Source: JBBRQP01 sp038226175 (GTDB taxonomy: Bacteria; Cyanobacteriota; Cyanobacteriia; Gloeobacterales; Anthocerotibacteraceae). From it: DNA of 7,957 bases. The translations under genes and the position numbers were made by a program. The notes beneath the pieces are model-generated. The model saw only the letters and a program-made list of their open reading frames with translations, made no database searches and was not told the origin of the DNA. Shown here piece by piece: positions 1-5,874 of the stretch (position 1 is its first letter; each line of letters begins with the position of its first letter). The DNA is taken from the NCBI GenBank assembly GCA_038226175.1, contig JBBRQP010000114.1, forward strand, positions 1 to 7,957, written 5' to 3'.

Positions 1-126
1 CGCTCCCAAGGCAAGCGTGACAAAGAAAGTCTTGAAGAAGCGATAGGACAAGGGCTAAAGCGTATTACAGAAACTGATGCGAAAGGTTGGTTCACTCACT
101 CTGGTTATCTTGGTACATCCGTATGA
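1..126 (+). CDS. IS630-family transposase, C-terminal fragment (5' end outside window)
   Basis: The frame is open from the left edge and ends at TGA 124-126, giving 41 residues. The segment has a basic start (QGKRDKESLEEAIGQGLK), then KRITETDAKGWFTHSGYLG. This resembles the extreme C-terminus of IS630/Tc1-mariner-type DDE transposases, where a helix with the pattern 'kEaLdqAI..aLk.It..da..WF.H.GY' follows the catalytic core. The catalytic Asp/Glu residues lie off the left edge, so activity cannot be judged. The stop codon is about ten bases from the start of arsH homology, as expected for an insertion sequence whose transposase runs almost to its end. The family call rests on a short tail and is moderately sure. 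Confidence 0.62.
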   Translation, partial: RSQGKRDKESLEEAIGQGLKRITETDAKGWFTHSGYLGTSV

Positions 127-137
127 AAACCGCTGTA
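1..137 (+). mobile_element. Right end of an IS630-type insertion sequence
   Basis: The transposase tail ends at 126 and arsH homology (residues SLWSEGQVW) begins at about 138. The dinucleotide TA at 136-137 lies exactly between them, and IS630/Tc1-mariner elements insert at and duplicate TA. Restoring the TA to the arsH frame gives xTA-AGT-CTT-TGG. With C or T at x this reads Leu-Ser-Leu-Trp, the usual arsH sequence here. Read inward from the junction on the minus strand, the candidate terminal repeat starts CAGCGGTTTTCATACGG. The left end is outside the window, so the inverted repeat cannot be confirmed. Confidence 0.5.
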
Positions 138-548
138 AGTCTTTGGTCAGAAGGTCAAGTCTGGTCTAGTCCAGAAATGCACGGACAAATCACGGGTATC
201 ATCAAAAATCAACTCGACTGGATACCTTTAGAAATAGGTTCCGTGCGTCCTACCCAAGGCCGTACTTTAGCTATCATGCAAGTGAGCGGTGGTTCTCAGT
301 CGTTTAATGCAGTCAATACACTACGGATTTTGGGTCGTTGGCTGCGGATGGTCACGATCCCTAACCAATCCTCTGTAGCTAAAGCCTATGACGAATTTGA
401 TGAAGCGGGTCACATGAAAGACTCTAGTTATCGTGACCGGGTGGTCGATGTGATGGAAGAACTCTATAAATTCACGGTCTTATTGCGTCCGCACACAGAA
501 TATTTGACCGACCGTTATAGTGAACGTAAGCCAAAGAAAAGTCCTTAA
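123..548 (+). pseudogene. arsH: arsH, 5'-truncated by an insertion sequence
   Basis: ArsH is an NADPH-dependent FMN oxidoreductase that oxidises trivalent organoarsenicals and is usually encoded in ars operons. The 141 residues from ATG 123 match its C-terminal two thirds: SLWSEGQVW, HGQITGIIKNQLDWIPL, RPTQGRTLAIMQVSGGSQ, then TIPNQSSVAKAYDEFDEAG and the end VDVMEELYKFTVLL. Intact ArsH is usually above 200 residues. Roughly the first 80-100, including the N-terminal strand and phosphate loop that hold FMN, are absent. An in-frame TGA at 75-77 and the transposase tail occupy their place. TTG 87 or ATG 123 could still start a protein, and ATG 123 overlaps the transposase TGA (ATGA). Such a product would lack the flavin-binding N-terminus. 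The retained part has no internal stop or frameshift, so the disruption looks recent. The rest of arsH may lie beyond the element, left of the window. Confidence 0.8.
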
Positions 549-565
549 GTCCCCTAGAGCCGCTC

Positions 566-2107
566 TTACTTCAATAAACTCGCTACGGGTTTAGCTGCTT
601 GTACTGCTTGTAAGGTAGGGGTGCGGCGCACAGATTCATTAAGTAGGTCTAATACAGGATTAGAGAGAATGCCCACCGCAACAGTGGCTACCAAAGTCAC
701 CAGCAGACCCACTTGTAGCGAGCGCATGCCCGGTAATTCCCAGTTGACGGGCGTATAAATTTCGACTTCTGGCGAGTTGGTTTTGACAACCATCAGTTTG
801 ACAACCCGTAGGTAATAATAAATGGAAGCTACACTTGTGACCAATCCCACAAATACCAACGTATAAGCACCCGCTTGAATACCAGCCCAAAATAAATACA
901 ACTTTCCAAAAAAGCCAGCAAAAGGTGGAATCCCCGCCAGTGAGAGCAAAAATACACTCAGGCACACTGTAAGAAACGGGTCTTTACGCCAAAGACCGCT
1001 GTAGGCGGAAATATCATCACTGCCAGTCTTAAGAGCAAACAGGGTGGCACCAGCAAAAGCACCGAGGTTCATAAACAAATAGGTCACGGTATAAAATACC
1101 AGACTCGTATAGCCATCAGGCGTGGCAATCGAAAGCCCGATCATCAAATAACCAGCTTGGGCAATCGAAGAATAGGCCAACATCCGCTTGAGGGAAGTCT
1201 GGGCAATTGCTACGACATTACCGAGGATCATGCTAAGAATCGCCAAACCCGCAAATAAGGTGTGCCATTGCGTGCCATAGGCCGAGAAGGCTTCGGTCAT
1301 AAACCGAATAGCCAGCGCGAACCCAGCGGCCTTAGAACCCACCGAGAGAAAGGCGACAACAGGCGTTGGCGAACCCTCATACACATCCGGTGTCCACTGG
1401 TGAAAGGGTACGGCGGCCAATTTGAAACTAATGCCGGCGACGACCAGCACCAAAGCTAAAATCGCCGGAAAACCTAAGCCTGCAATCTTAGGGGCAATCG
1501 CCATCAAGTTGGTTTCCCCACCAGAAAGTCCGTACAAAAGGGACATCCCATACAGAAAAACTGCGGTACTCGAAGCCCCAACCAACAAATATTTTAAGGC
1601 CGCTTCATTGGAGCGTGAGTCTAATTTGGTATAGCCAGAGAGCAAATAACTAGAAATACTCAAGGTCTCTAGTGCCACAAAGAGCATCACCATCTCGGAG
1701 GAACCCGCCAAAAACATCCCGCCCGTCGTCGCACCGAGTAGTAAGATAAAAAATTCTGCCGCTGGGGTACCGGACTGATAAATAAAGCGTTCTGCCATCA
1801 ACATCGCTAAGGCCGAAGAGAGTAGAATCAAGCCCCGAAAAATCAAACTTAAGGGATCGGCACTAAAACTATTGAAAAAGGCAGCCGTCTGTGGAATTGG
1901 CCCAGCCACCAAACCTAACTGGACAAAAAGCTGATAAATCAAAACCACACTGCTGATGCCCAATCCCAAGAGGGCAATTCCAGCCAGGTTTCGTGCTACT
2001 TTTTGACCCCCGATCAGATCCACGGTCAAAACCGTCATCAAGGTCGCAATCACGACTAATTCTGGCGCAATCGCCCCTACGTTAAATTGGCTGACATCAA
2101 TTTCCAC
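566..2107 (-). CDS. ndhB: NAD(P)H-quinone oxidoreductase subunit 2 (NdhB)
   Basis: NdhB is an antiporter-like, proton-pumping subunit of the thylakoid NDH-1 complex, which uses reduced ferredoxin to reduce plastoquinone in respiration, cyclic electron flow and CO2 uptake. The 513 residues match the family length and are almost entirely membrane helices (about 14). Landmarks of the antiporter fold are visible: Glu147 in FVALETLSISSYLLSGY, Lys229 in SFKLAAVPFHQWTPDVYEG, KRMLAYSSIAQAGY at 307-320, and Lys401 in GIPPFAGFFGKLYLF. Translation starts at GTG (complement of 2105-2107). The start is fixed by a strong Shine-Dalgarno GGAGGT (complement of 2113-2118) five bases upstream and by agreement with the family N-terminus. 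The gene stands apart from other ndh genes, as is usual for ndhB in cyanobacteria. It converges on truncated arsH with 17 bases between stop codons and lies 81 bases downstream of dgkA on the same strand. Confidence 0.97.
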   Translation of the reverse strand: MEIDVSQFNVGAIAPELVVIATLMTVLTVDLIGGQKVARNLAGIALLGLGISSVVLIYQLFVQLGLVAGPIPQTAAFFNSFSADPLSLIFRGLILLSSALAMLMAERFIYQSGTPAAEFFILLLGATTGGMFLAGSSEMVMLFVALETLSISSYLLSGYTKLDSRSNEAALKYLLVGASSTAVFLYGMSLLYGLSGGETNLMAIAPKIAGLGFPAILALVLVVAGISFKLAAVPFHQWTPDVYEGSPTPVVAFLSVGSKAAGFALAIRFMTEAFSAYGTQWHTLFAGLAILSMILGNVVAIAQTSLKRMLAYSSIAQAGYLMIGLSIATPDGYTSLVFYTVTYLFMNLGAFAGATLFALKTGSDDISAYSGLWRKDPFLTVCLSVFLLSLAGIPPFAGFFGKLYLFWAGIQAGAYTLVFVGLVTSVASIYYYLRVVKLMVVKTNSPEVEIYTPVNWELPGMRSLQVGLLVTLVATVAVGILSNPVLDLLNESVRRTPTLQAVQAAKPVASLLK

Positions 2108-2188
2108 AGGTGACCTCCGAGCCTTGCACTGCTCTCAGTGTACTAGGGTGACATACCCCCAAGCGTCACTGTAACGCAACTTCTGGTC

Positions 2189-2623
2189 TTAACCGATGCC
2201 GTGATGCTGCAATTTTAATAATAAGGGTGGTAACAAAATCCATCCAGCCACAAATAAGGCACCTACTGCGGCAATAAGTACTGCTCCGGCTGCAGTATCC
2301 TTGGCGATTTTGGCTAGTTCGTGATAGCGATCACCTACGGTCAGATCGACAACGGCCTCAAGGGCAGTATTGAGTAATTCAAAGGTCAGAACAAGGGCAA
2401 TGGTCAAACTAACCACGGCAAATTCTAAAGGTGAAATATGTTCGTAAAGTCCCAGAGAAATCGCAACTACACCGACACCCAAGTGAATCCGAAAATTACG
2501 CTGGGTCGCTGCGCAGTAAGTGACCCCGGCCCAGGCATACTGAAAACTGGCAAAAAGGCTTTCGGCAACCTGCCAAGAGCGACGTTTGATGGGAGTAGCT
2601 TTAGGAGATTTGAGCGTTGCCAT
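2189..2623 (-). CDS. dgkA: Diacylglycerol kinase / undecaprenol kinase, DgkA family
   Basis: This is a small integral membrane kinase that phosphorylates diacylglycerol (proteobacterial type) or undecaprenol (Gram-positive type) with ATP at the inner face of the plasma membrane. The 144 residues have a basic N-terminus, then RNFRIHLGVGVVA and three membrane helices (about 45-60, 64-82 and 112-132). The signature FELLNTALEAVVDL sits at 81-94, followed by HELAKIAKDTAAGAVL. Glu82, Asn85, Glu89 and Asp93 keep the spacing of E. coli Glu69, Asn72, Glu76 and Asp80, the catalytic and metal-binding residues. The length is slightly above the usual 120-130 because of about 20 extra N-terminal residues. 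The substrate cannot be read from the sequence. Start ATG 2621-2623 has AGGA a few bases upstream, embedded in a 17-base palindrome. ndhB follows on the same strand. Confidence 0.92.
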   Translation of the reverse strand: MATLKSPKATPIKRRSWQVAESLFASFQYAWAGVTYCAATQRNFRIHLGVGVVAISLGLYEHISPLEFAVVSLTIALVLTFELLNTALEAVVDLTVGDRYHELAKIAKDTAAGAVLIAAVGALFVAGWILLPPLLLKLQHHGIG

Positions 2624-2625
2624 GA

Positions 2626-2642
2626 AATTCCTAATAGGAATT
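2626..2642. repeat. 17-base palindrome at the dgkA translation start
   Basis: AATTCCTA-A-TAGGAATT is a perfect dyad with 8-base arms and one central base. It starts two bases before the dgkA ATG and includes its AGGA ribosome-binding sequence, so a protein bound here, or a hairpin in the mRNA, would touch initiation directly. A second smaller palindrome (2657-2667) lies 15 bases further upstream. Confidence 0.5.
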
Positions 2643-2649
2643 AAACGTT

Positions 2650-2677
2650 ACTTTACGCTAAGTTAGCCTGTTGTGAA
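2650..2677 (-). promoter_or_regulatory. Possible promoter of dgkA
   Basis: On the minus strand TTCACA (complement of 2672-2677, 5/6 match to the -35 consensus) is followed after 16 bases by TAAAGT (complement of 2650-2655, 4/6 match to the -10). A short palindrome GCTAA-G-TTAGC (2657-2667) fills most of the spacer. No other minus-strand promoter in this spacer looks better, but the -10 is weak. Confidence 0.3.
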
Positions 2678-2724
2678 TGTTTTTTGCAATACTTTTGCCG
2701 TTAATTAACAAGAAATGGCAGACC

Positions 2725-2730
2725 TATACT
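2725..2730 (+). promoter_or_regulatory. Possible -10 element of the dockerin-protein gene
   Basis: TATACT matches the -10 consensus at 5/6 and lies 65 bases before the gene's ATG. No good -35 sits 16-18 bases upstream; TTAACA at 2705-2710 is too close at 14. This suggests a weak or activator-dependent promoter. Confidence 0.3.
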
Positions 2731-2794
2731 GAAAGTAGGAACCCCTAGGCTTCTGAGATAGTCAGAGGTAATAAGGCTAACAGGAAGATTTTTT

Positions 2795-3649
2795 ATGCGC
2801 ATGGGGCTAATGCTCTCGGGAATAATACTGGTGCTGCCAATGGCGGCTTGGGCACAAACGGCGGGCGATATCAACGGCGATGGACGGGCTGACCAAGCCG
2901 ATGTGACGCTACTCAGCAATTTTTTGAATGGTTCTGAACTTTTCTCGGATGCTCAGGCAAAACGGGCGGATCTCAACCGGGATCGCAAAGTAGATGCCGC
3001 TGATGCTAAGGCGTTAGACCGCATCCTCAATGGGGAAAGCCCCGTAGCCGATGAGCCTGCTGATAATAACCGTACTTTTAATGCTTCAGCTAAGAAACAA
3101 AGTTTTGAGTTGGGTTTAGCTAAAGTCGTGCCAGAGTGGGTACGGGGAAGATGGAAATTTACCTCACGAATTATTGAAAGTTCCTATGGTGGTATTGGAC
3201 AAACTTTAGATGAACAAATTACTTTGCCCGGGGATCTATCCGGTGAGTACTCAGTCTACAACACCTCAACTGGAGAAAAGTTTAACCGATTATGCTGGCA
3301 AGTGCTGGATTATAATGAAGACACATTTAGCTTTATGGAACGTGACCGCAATAATGCTGGACGGGTAGTGGAATTAAAACTTGATATTATTAACCGTGGT
3401 GTAGGACAGTCTGAAGTTAGGATTACAGACCGCATACTGGATGTTGGTCAGACATCAACGGTTTTTAGTAATAGGAACGGCGGATTATTGCAGGGCATAT
3501 TTGGCATGATATTTGGTGGCTCCATGGGTGGAGATTCTGGGGTAAGACGAGGAGACACCTCGATCCGCACAGCTATCATGAACCGTGAACCAGGTAGCGA
3601 AACCTTACGCATCCCAAACACAGATCTATCAAAATTGCGTTGTCAGTAA
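2795..3649 (+). CDS. Secreted protein with N-terminal type I dockerin module
   Basis: The 284-residue protein begins with a signal peptide (hydrophobic 3-19, cleavage likely after AWA at 18-20). Two dockerin-type EF-hand loops follow at once. The first has Asp25, Asn27, Asp29, Asp33 and Asp36 (DINGDG); the second has Asp59, Asn61, Asp63, Asp67 and Asp70 (DLNRDR). Each leads into a helix ending LxNG, the calcium-binding duplicated layout of dockerin I. Residues 80-100 are an acidic, polar linker. Residues 105-284 form a domain I do not recognise, with WVRGRW at 115-120, FNRLCWQV at 163-170 and a Gly-rich stretch at 228-250. Dockerins normally bind cohesins and are more often C-terminal; no cohesin is visible here. 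ATG 2795 has AGGAAG seven bases upstream. The module is clear, the partner and the second domain's function are not. Confidence 0.85.
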   Translation: MRMGLMLSGIILVLPMAAWAQTAGDINGDGRADQADVTLLSNFLNGSELFSDAQAKRADLNRDRKVDAADAKALDRILNGESPVADEPADNNRTFNASAKKQSFELGLAKVVPEWVRGRWKFTSRIIESSYGGIGQTLDEQITLPGDLSGEYSVYNTSTGEKFNRLCWQVLDYNEDTFSFMERDRNNAGRVVELKLDIINRGVGQSEVRITDRILDVGQTSTVFSNRNGGLLQGIFGMIFGGSMGGDSGVRRGDTSIRTAIMNREPGSETLRIPNTDLSKLRCQ

Positions 3650-3652
3650 TAG

Positions 3653-4291
3653 TTAGCGTTCACCAGTGACGATAAAGCCCACTCTCAAGGCGATATTAAC
3701 CGCATGATCCGCCATCCGTTCCAGATAGCGAATGATCAGCAACACCAATAGCAGGGGTTCTACCGAATCCTCAGAGCAAGGTTGACCCGCCAAAAGTTGA
3801 TAAAGACTGTCATAATCCTCGTCTACCAGATCATCTGCTATCACTAGCCTGCGTCCACAAAAAGGATCAAGATTAGCCAGAGCCGTGAGGGTTTGGGTCA
3901 GCATATCTTGACAACGACCTGACATGATCTTGACGCGAGCCATATGCGGTAACGGCGGATAAAGAATCAAACGCGGAATCTCTTCACAAATATCAACCGC
4001 ATAATCACCGATGCGCTCAAGGTCACGAATCAATTGCAAAACCGTGCCAATATAACGTAGGTCTCGTGCTAACGGCGTATGAAAAGCCAAGACCAATAAA
4101 CAATCTTCTTCAAGTTTGTGATAAAGCTGATCAATTAGTTCATCTTGCATAATCACCTGTTCGGCCAAAGCTAAATCTCGGGTAAATAAAGCCTGCATAC
4201 CTTGCGTGACAGAGCGTTCGACCAAGGCACCCATCCGCAAGGTATCTTGGCGCAACGAAGTCATCAGTTGTTCTAAATTAGCTTTAGCCAT
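3653..4291 (-). CDS. phoU: Phosphate signalling protein PhoU
   Basis: PhoU links the Pst phosphate transporter to the PhoR/PhoB pair (SphS/SphR in cyanobacteria) and holds the phosphate regulon off when phosphate is sufficient. The 212 residues form the expected two three-helix repeats. Each repeat carries a metal-binding motif of the family: RDLERIGDYAVDI at 89-101 (Asp90, Glu92, Asp96, Asp100) and YLERMADHAVNIALRV at 189-204 (Glu191, Asp195). Length is close to the usual 210-240. No pst genes adjoin it in this window. The start is ATG at 4289-4291, with no Shine-Dalgarno sequence. The transcript leader would be only about 15 bases if the -10 at 4315-4320 is used. A Pho-box-like repeat array lies directly upstream, suggesting phosphate control of its own synthesis. 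Its stop is three bases from that of the dockerin gene. Confidence 0.95.
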   Translation of the reverse strand: MAKANLEQLMTSLRQDTLRMGALVERSVTQGMQALFTRDLALAEQVIMQDELIDQLYHKLEEDCLLVLAFHTPLARDLRYIGTVLQLIRDLERIGDYAVDICEEIPRLILYPPLPHMARVKIMSGRCQDMLTQTLTALANLDPFCGRRLVIADDLVDEDYDSLYQLLAGQPCSEDSVEPLLLVLLIIRYLERMADHAVNIALRVGFIVTGER

Positions 4292-4314
4292 GTTGCCAAT
4301 ATTTGAGTAGTACT

Positions 4315-4360
4315 ATTATTTTGGCACATAAAGATTAAGGTAAGATTAGCTTGAGATAAA
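4315..4360 (-). promoter_or_regulatory. Pho-box-like triple repeat and -10 upstream of phoU
   Basis: Read toward phoU on the minus strand, three octamers occur with 3-base gaps: TTTATCTC (complement of 4353-4360), CTAATCTT (4342-4349) and TTAATCTT (4331-4338). The published cyanobacterial Pho box is three or so copies of YTTAAYYW with 3-base spacers, bound by SphR/PhoB. Each copy here matches 6 of 8 positions. Ten bases after the last repeat comes AATAAT (complement of 4315-4320), a 5/6 match to the -10, which is the spacing expected when a Pho box replaces the -35. The array also lies 11 bases before TATACT (4372-4377) on the other strand, so it could serve both genes. Confidence 0.45.
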
Positions 4361-4396
4361 ATTTTTGATAATATACTTTCAGCTACTCCGTAATAG

Positions 4397-4425
4397 TTGA
4401 CAGCGTAATAGTAGATAGGGATAGT
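4397..4425 (+). promoter_or_regulatory. Possible promoter of the DJ-1 family gene
   Basis: TTGACA (4397-4402) is a perfect -35, followed after 17 bases by GATAGT (4420-4425, 4/6 match to the -10). Transcription would start near 4432, past ATG 4428, and so would favour ATG 4464 as the translation start. The 9-base direct repeat CGTAATAGT at 4389-4397 and 4404-4412 brackets the -35. TATACT at 4372-4377 is an alternative upstream -10. Confidence 0.35.
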
Positions 4426-4463
4426 TAATGTTAGGATTGAAGAATTTAGGAACCTGGGTAATT

Positions 4464-5012
4464 ATGATCAGAATTGTCTTACCGCTGATGACTGGGTTTG
4501 AAGAGATTGAAGCAGTTACAGTTATTGATATCCTGCGTCGCGCTGGCATAGAGGTGGTCACAGCAGGCGTGCATCCCAATCCTATCATTGGAGGCCATGG
4601 CATCGCTATATTTGCCGATGTAACGCTAGATCAGATTACATCCGACTGCTTTGCGGGCATCGTGCTGCCGGGCGGGGCAGGAACTAAATTTTTGCGTGAG
4701 GATCATCGAATTCAACAGTTAGTCATGGATTTGTATCAGCAAGGTAAACTCACGGCTGCTATCTGTGCCGCGCCAACTGTGCTCTCGGATTTGGGCTTGC
4801 TGCGCACCCATCAGGCCACGAGCTATCCGGCAGTTCGGGATGCACTTGATGTATTGCATTATTCAGAAGAACCTGTCGTGCAAGATGGTCACGTGATCAC
4901 CAGTCGTGGTGCGGGAACTGCTATAGCTTTTGCTCTGGCACTAGTGACTTATCTTGTGGGCGCTACGCAAGCTAAGACTATCTCCCAGGCTATTTGTTTT
5001 TCGGAGTCCTAG
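4464..5012 (+). CDS. DJ-1/PfpI family protein (YajL/DJ-1 type)
   Basis: Members of this family are small cytosolic stress proteins with a reactive cysteine; glyoxalase III, deglycase and chaperone activities have been proposed and some are disputed. From ATG 4464 the 182 residues start in the first beta strand as family members do: MIRIVLPLMTGFEEIEAVTVIDILRRAG is characteristic. The nucleophile elbow AAICAAPTVL puts Cys at residue 101, with the supporting Glu at residue 16 (third acidic residue of GFEEIE). TSRGAGTAIAFAL near the end is also typical. Human DJ-1 His126 is replaced here by Tyr (SYPAV). ATG 4428 would add 12 residues (MLGLKNLGTWVI) and has AGGGA six bases upstream. I prefer 4464 from family alignment and the promoter position, although its AGGA is 12 bases away. 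The start is uncertain, the family is not. The gene is divergent from phoU. Confidence 0.9.
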   Translation: MIRIVLPLMTGFEEIEAVTVIDILRRAGIEVVTAGVHPNPIIGGHGIAIFADVTLDQITSDCFAGIVLPGGAGTKFLREDHRIQQLVMDLYQQGKLTAAICAAPTVLSDLGLLRTHQATSYPAVRDALDVLHYSEEPVVQDGHVITSRGAGTAIAFALALVTYLVGATQAKTISQAICFSES

Positions 5013-5070
5013 AAGTCCAAAATACTGAGTGAGCAGGGGCTAACTATACTTGAGCCTGTCACAATTCGCC

Positions 5071-5095
5071 TTAAGATGTAAACATTTGTTAAGAT
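5071..5095 (+). repeat. TTAAGAT direct repeat before the membrane-protein gene
   Basis: TTAAGAT occurs at 5071-5077 and again at 5089-5095, 18 bases apart and 27 bases before the next ATG. The downstream copy contains TAAGAT, a passable -10. The pair may be a regulator site or chance; short AT-rich repeats are common. Confidence 0.2.
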
Positions 5096-5121
5096 AGAGG
5101 AATGTATCTATCCCAAGACTG

Positions 5122-5760
5122 ATGACATTTTTTAGTCCAACTGAGCCGATCTTTTGTCGTAAACAACCTAACCTTGCTCATCAGGATCAGGTGGGTCTAT
5201 GGCGTGTGGAGTATCGCATTGGTTCTTTGACCCTAGTAGACCGAAGTTATACCCGCATTGACCAAGTTTTTATGGTGTGGGGTTTACTGACGCTGCTGAT
5301 CTTTGGGACAGGACAATTTTTACCGTTTGACTGGGCGCTTCAGGCCATAGCTGGGACTGGGTTAGCCGTGGTGGGATTAGCTGTGATGACGGCTCTGAGC
5401 TGGTTTTGGGTTGTAGTTGAGGGTGTGAGTTGGCTCGTTGGATGCTGGGCTGCACTGGTGGGCTTGGGCTTATTGCTCACTCACCTGAGTATTAGTAATG
5501 CCTGGGGAGATTTGCTGCTGCACTTGGGACCTTTGTGGCTGGTGGTGAGCGCTTTGGGTTATGTGTGTACAGGTTTAACTTTGCGCTCTCGGGCTTTAGT
5601 TTTAGCTGCACTTGTTCATGTTTTGGCAGCTATATTTTTCTTTTGGTACAGCGATTGGCAATTTTTGGGAACAGGCTTGATTCATGCGGGTAGTTTGCTA
5701 TTTTTTGGAGAATGGCAATGGGATATGGGTCTGCCTACCAAACCACGGTTTTTGCTGTGA
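5122..5760 (+). CDS. Unrecognised multi-pass membrane protein
   Basis: I do not recognise the family. The 212 residues have a polar 45-residue N-terminus in the style of a soluble segment (RVEYRIGSLTLVDRSYTRID). Roughly six or seven hydrophobic helices follow, at about 48-66, 72-97, 103-121, 132-152, 156-175 and 180-196. Then comes a short tail with GEWQWDMGLPTKPRF. Trp and Gly are frequent and charged residues are nearly absent from the helices; there is no transporter, kinase or catalytic motif I can name. In-frame TAG at 5095-5097 and the lack of other ATG, GTG or TTG codons force the start to ATG 5122, which has no Shine-Dalgarno sequence. A six-codon frame (ATG 5102, stop TGA 5120-5122) overlaps its start by one base. 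It lies 109 bases after the DJ-1 gene on the same strand, too far to assume an operon. Confidence 0.75.
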   Translation: MTFFSPTEPIFCRKQPNLAHQDQVGLWRVEYRIGSLTLVDRSYTRIDQVFMVWGLLTLLIFGTGQFLPFDWALQAIAGTGLAVVGLAVMTALSWFWVVVEGVSWLVGCWAALVGLGLLLTHLSISNAWGDLLLHLGPLWLVVSALGYVCTGLTLRSRALVLAALVHVLAAIFFFWYSDWQFLGTGLIHAGSLLFFGEWQWDMGLPTKPRFLL

Positions 5761-5787
5761 GGCTAGGTTTTGTATTACTTCAGTCTG

Positions 5788-5809
5788 ATTCTTTAGACTT
5801 AGAAAGAAT
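5788..5809. repeat. AT-rich hairpin after the membrane-protein gene
   Basis: ATTCTTT (5788-5794) and AAAGAAT (5803-5809) pair perfectly around an 8-base loop, 28 bases after the stop codon. There is no T tract behind it, so it is a weak terminator candidate at best; it may protect the 3' end of the mRNA. Confidence 0.3.
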
Positions 5810-5874
5810 TCTCCCGCACGGAAGACTTCTTATCTAAATAAATCCGGCAAGATAAAGACATGTGACACACTGAC

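Noticed and set aside
87..122. TTG 87 as the true start of ArsH
   Set aside because: The 12 residues it adds (MVHSLWLSWYIR) come from out-of-frame transposase DNA and do not resemble ArsH.
660..965. 101-codon second minus-strand frame inside ndhB
   Set aside because: Same-strand shadow of ndhB, which is unambiguous by homology over its full length.
2116..2180. Terminator between dgkA and ndhB
   Set aside because: Short stems (GTGAC/GTCAC at 2149-2153 and 2164-2168) exist but no T tract follows on the minus strand.
2331..2341. Possible HIP1 site around AGCGATCACC
   Set aside because: HIP1 is GCGATCGC; this differs in the last bases, and no exact copy was seen in the window.
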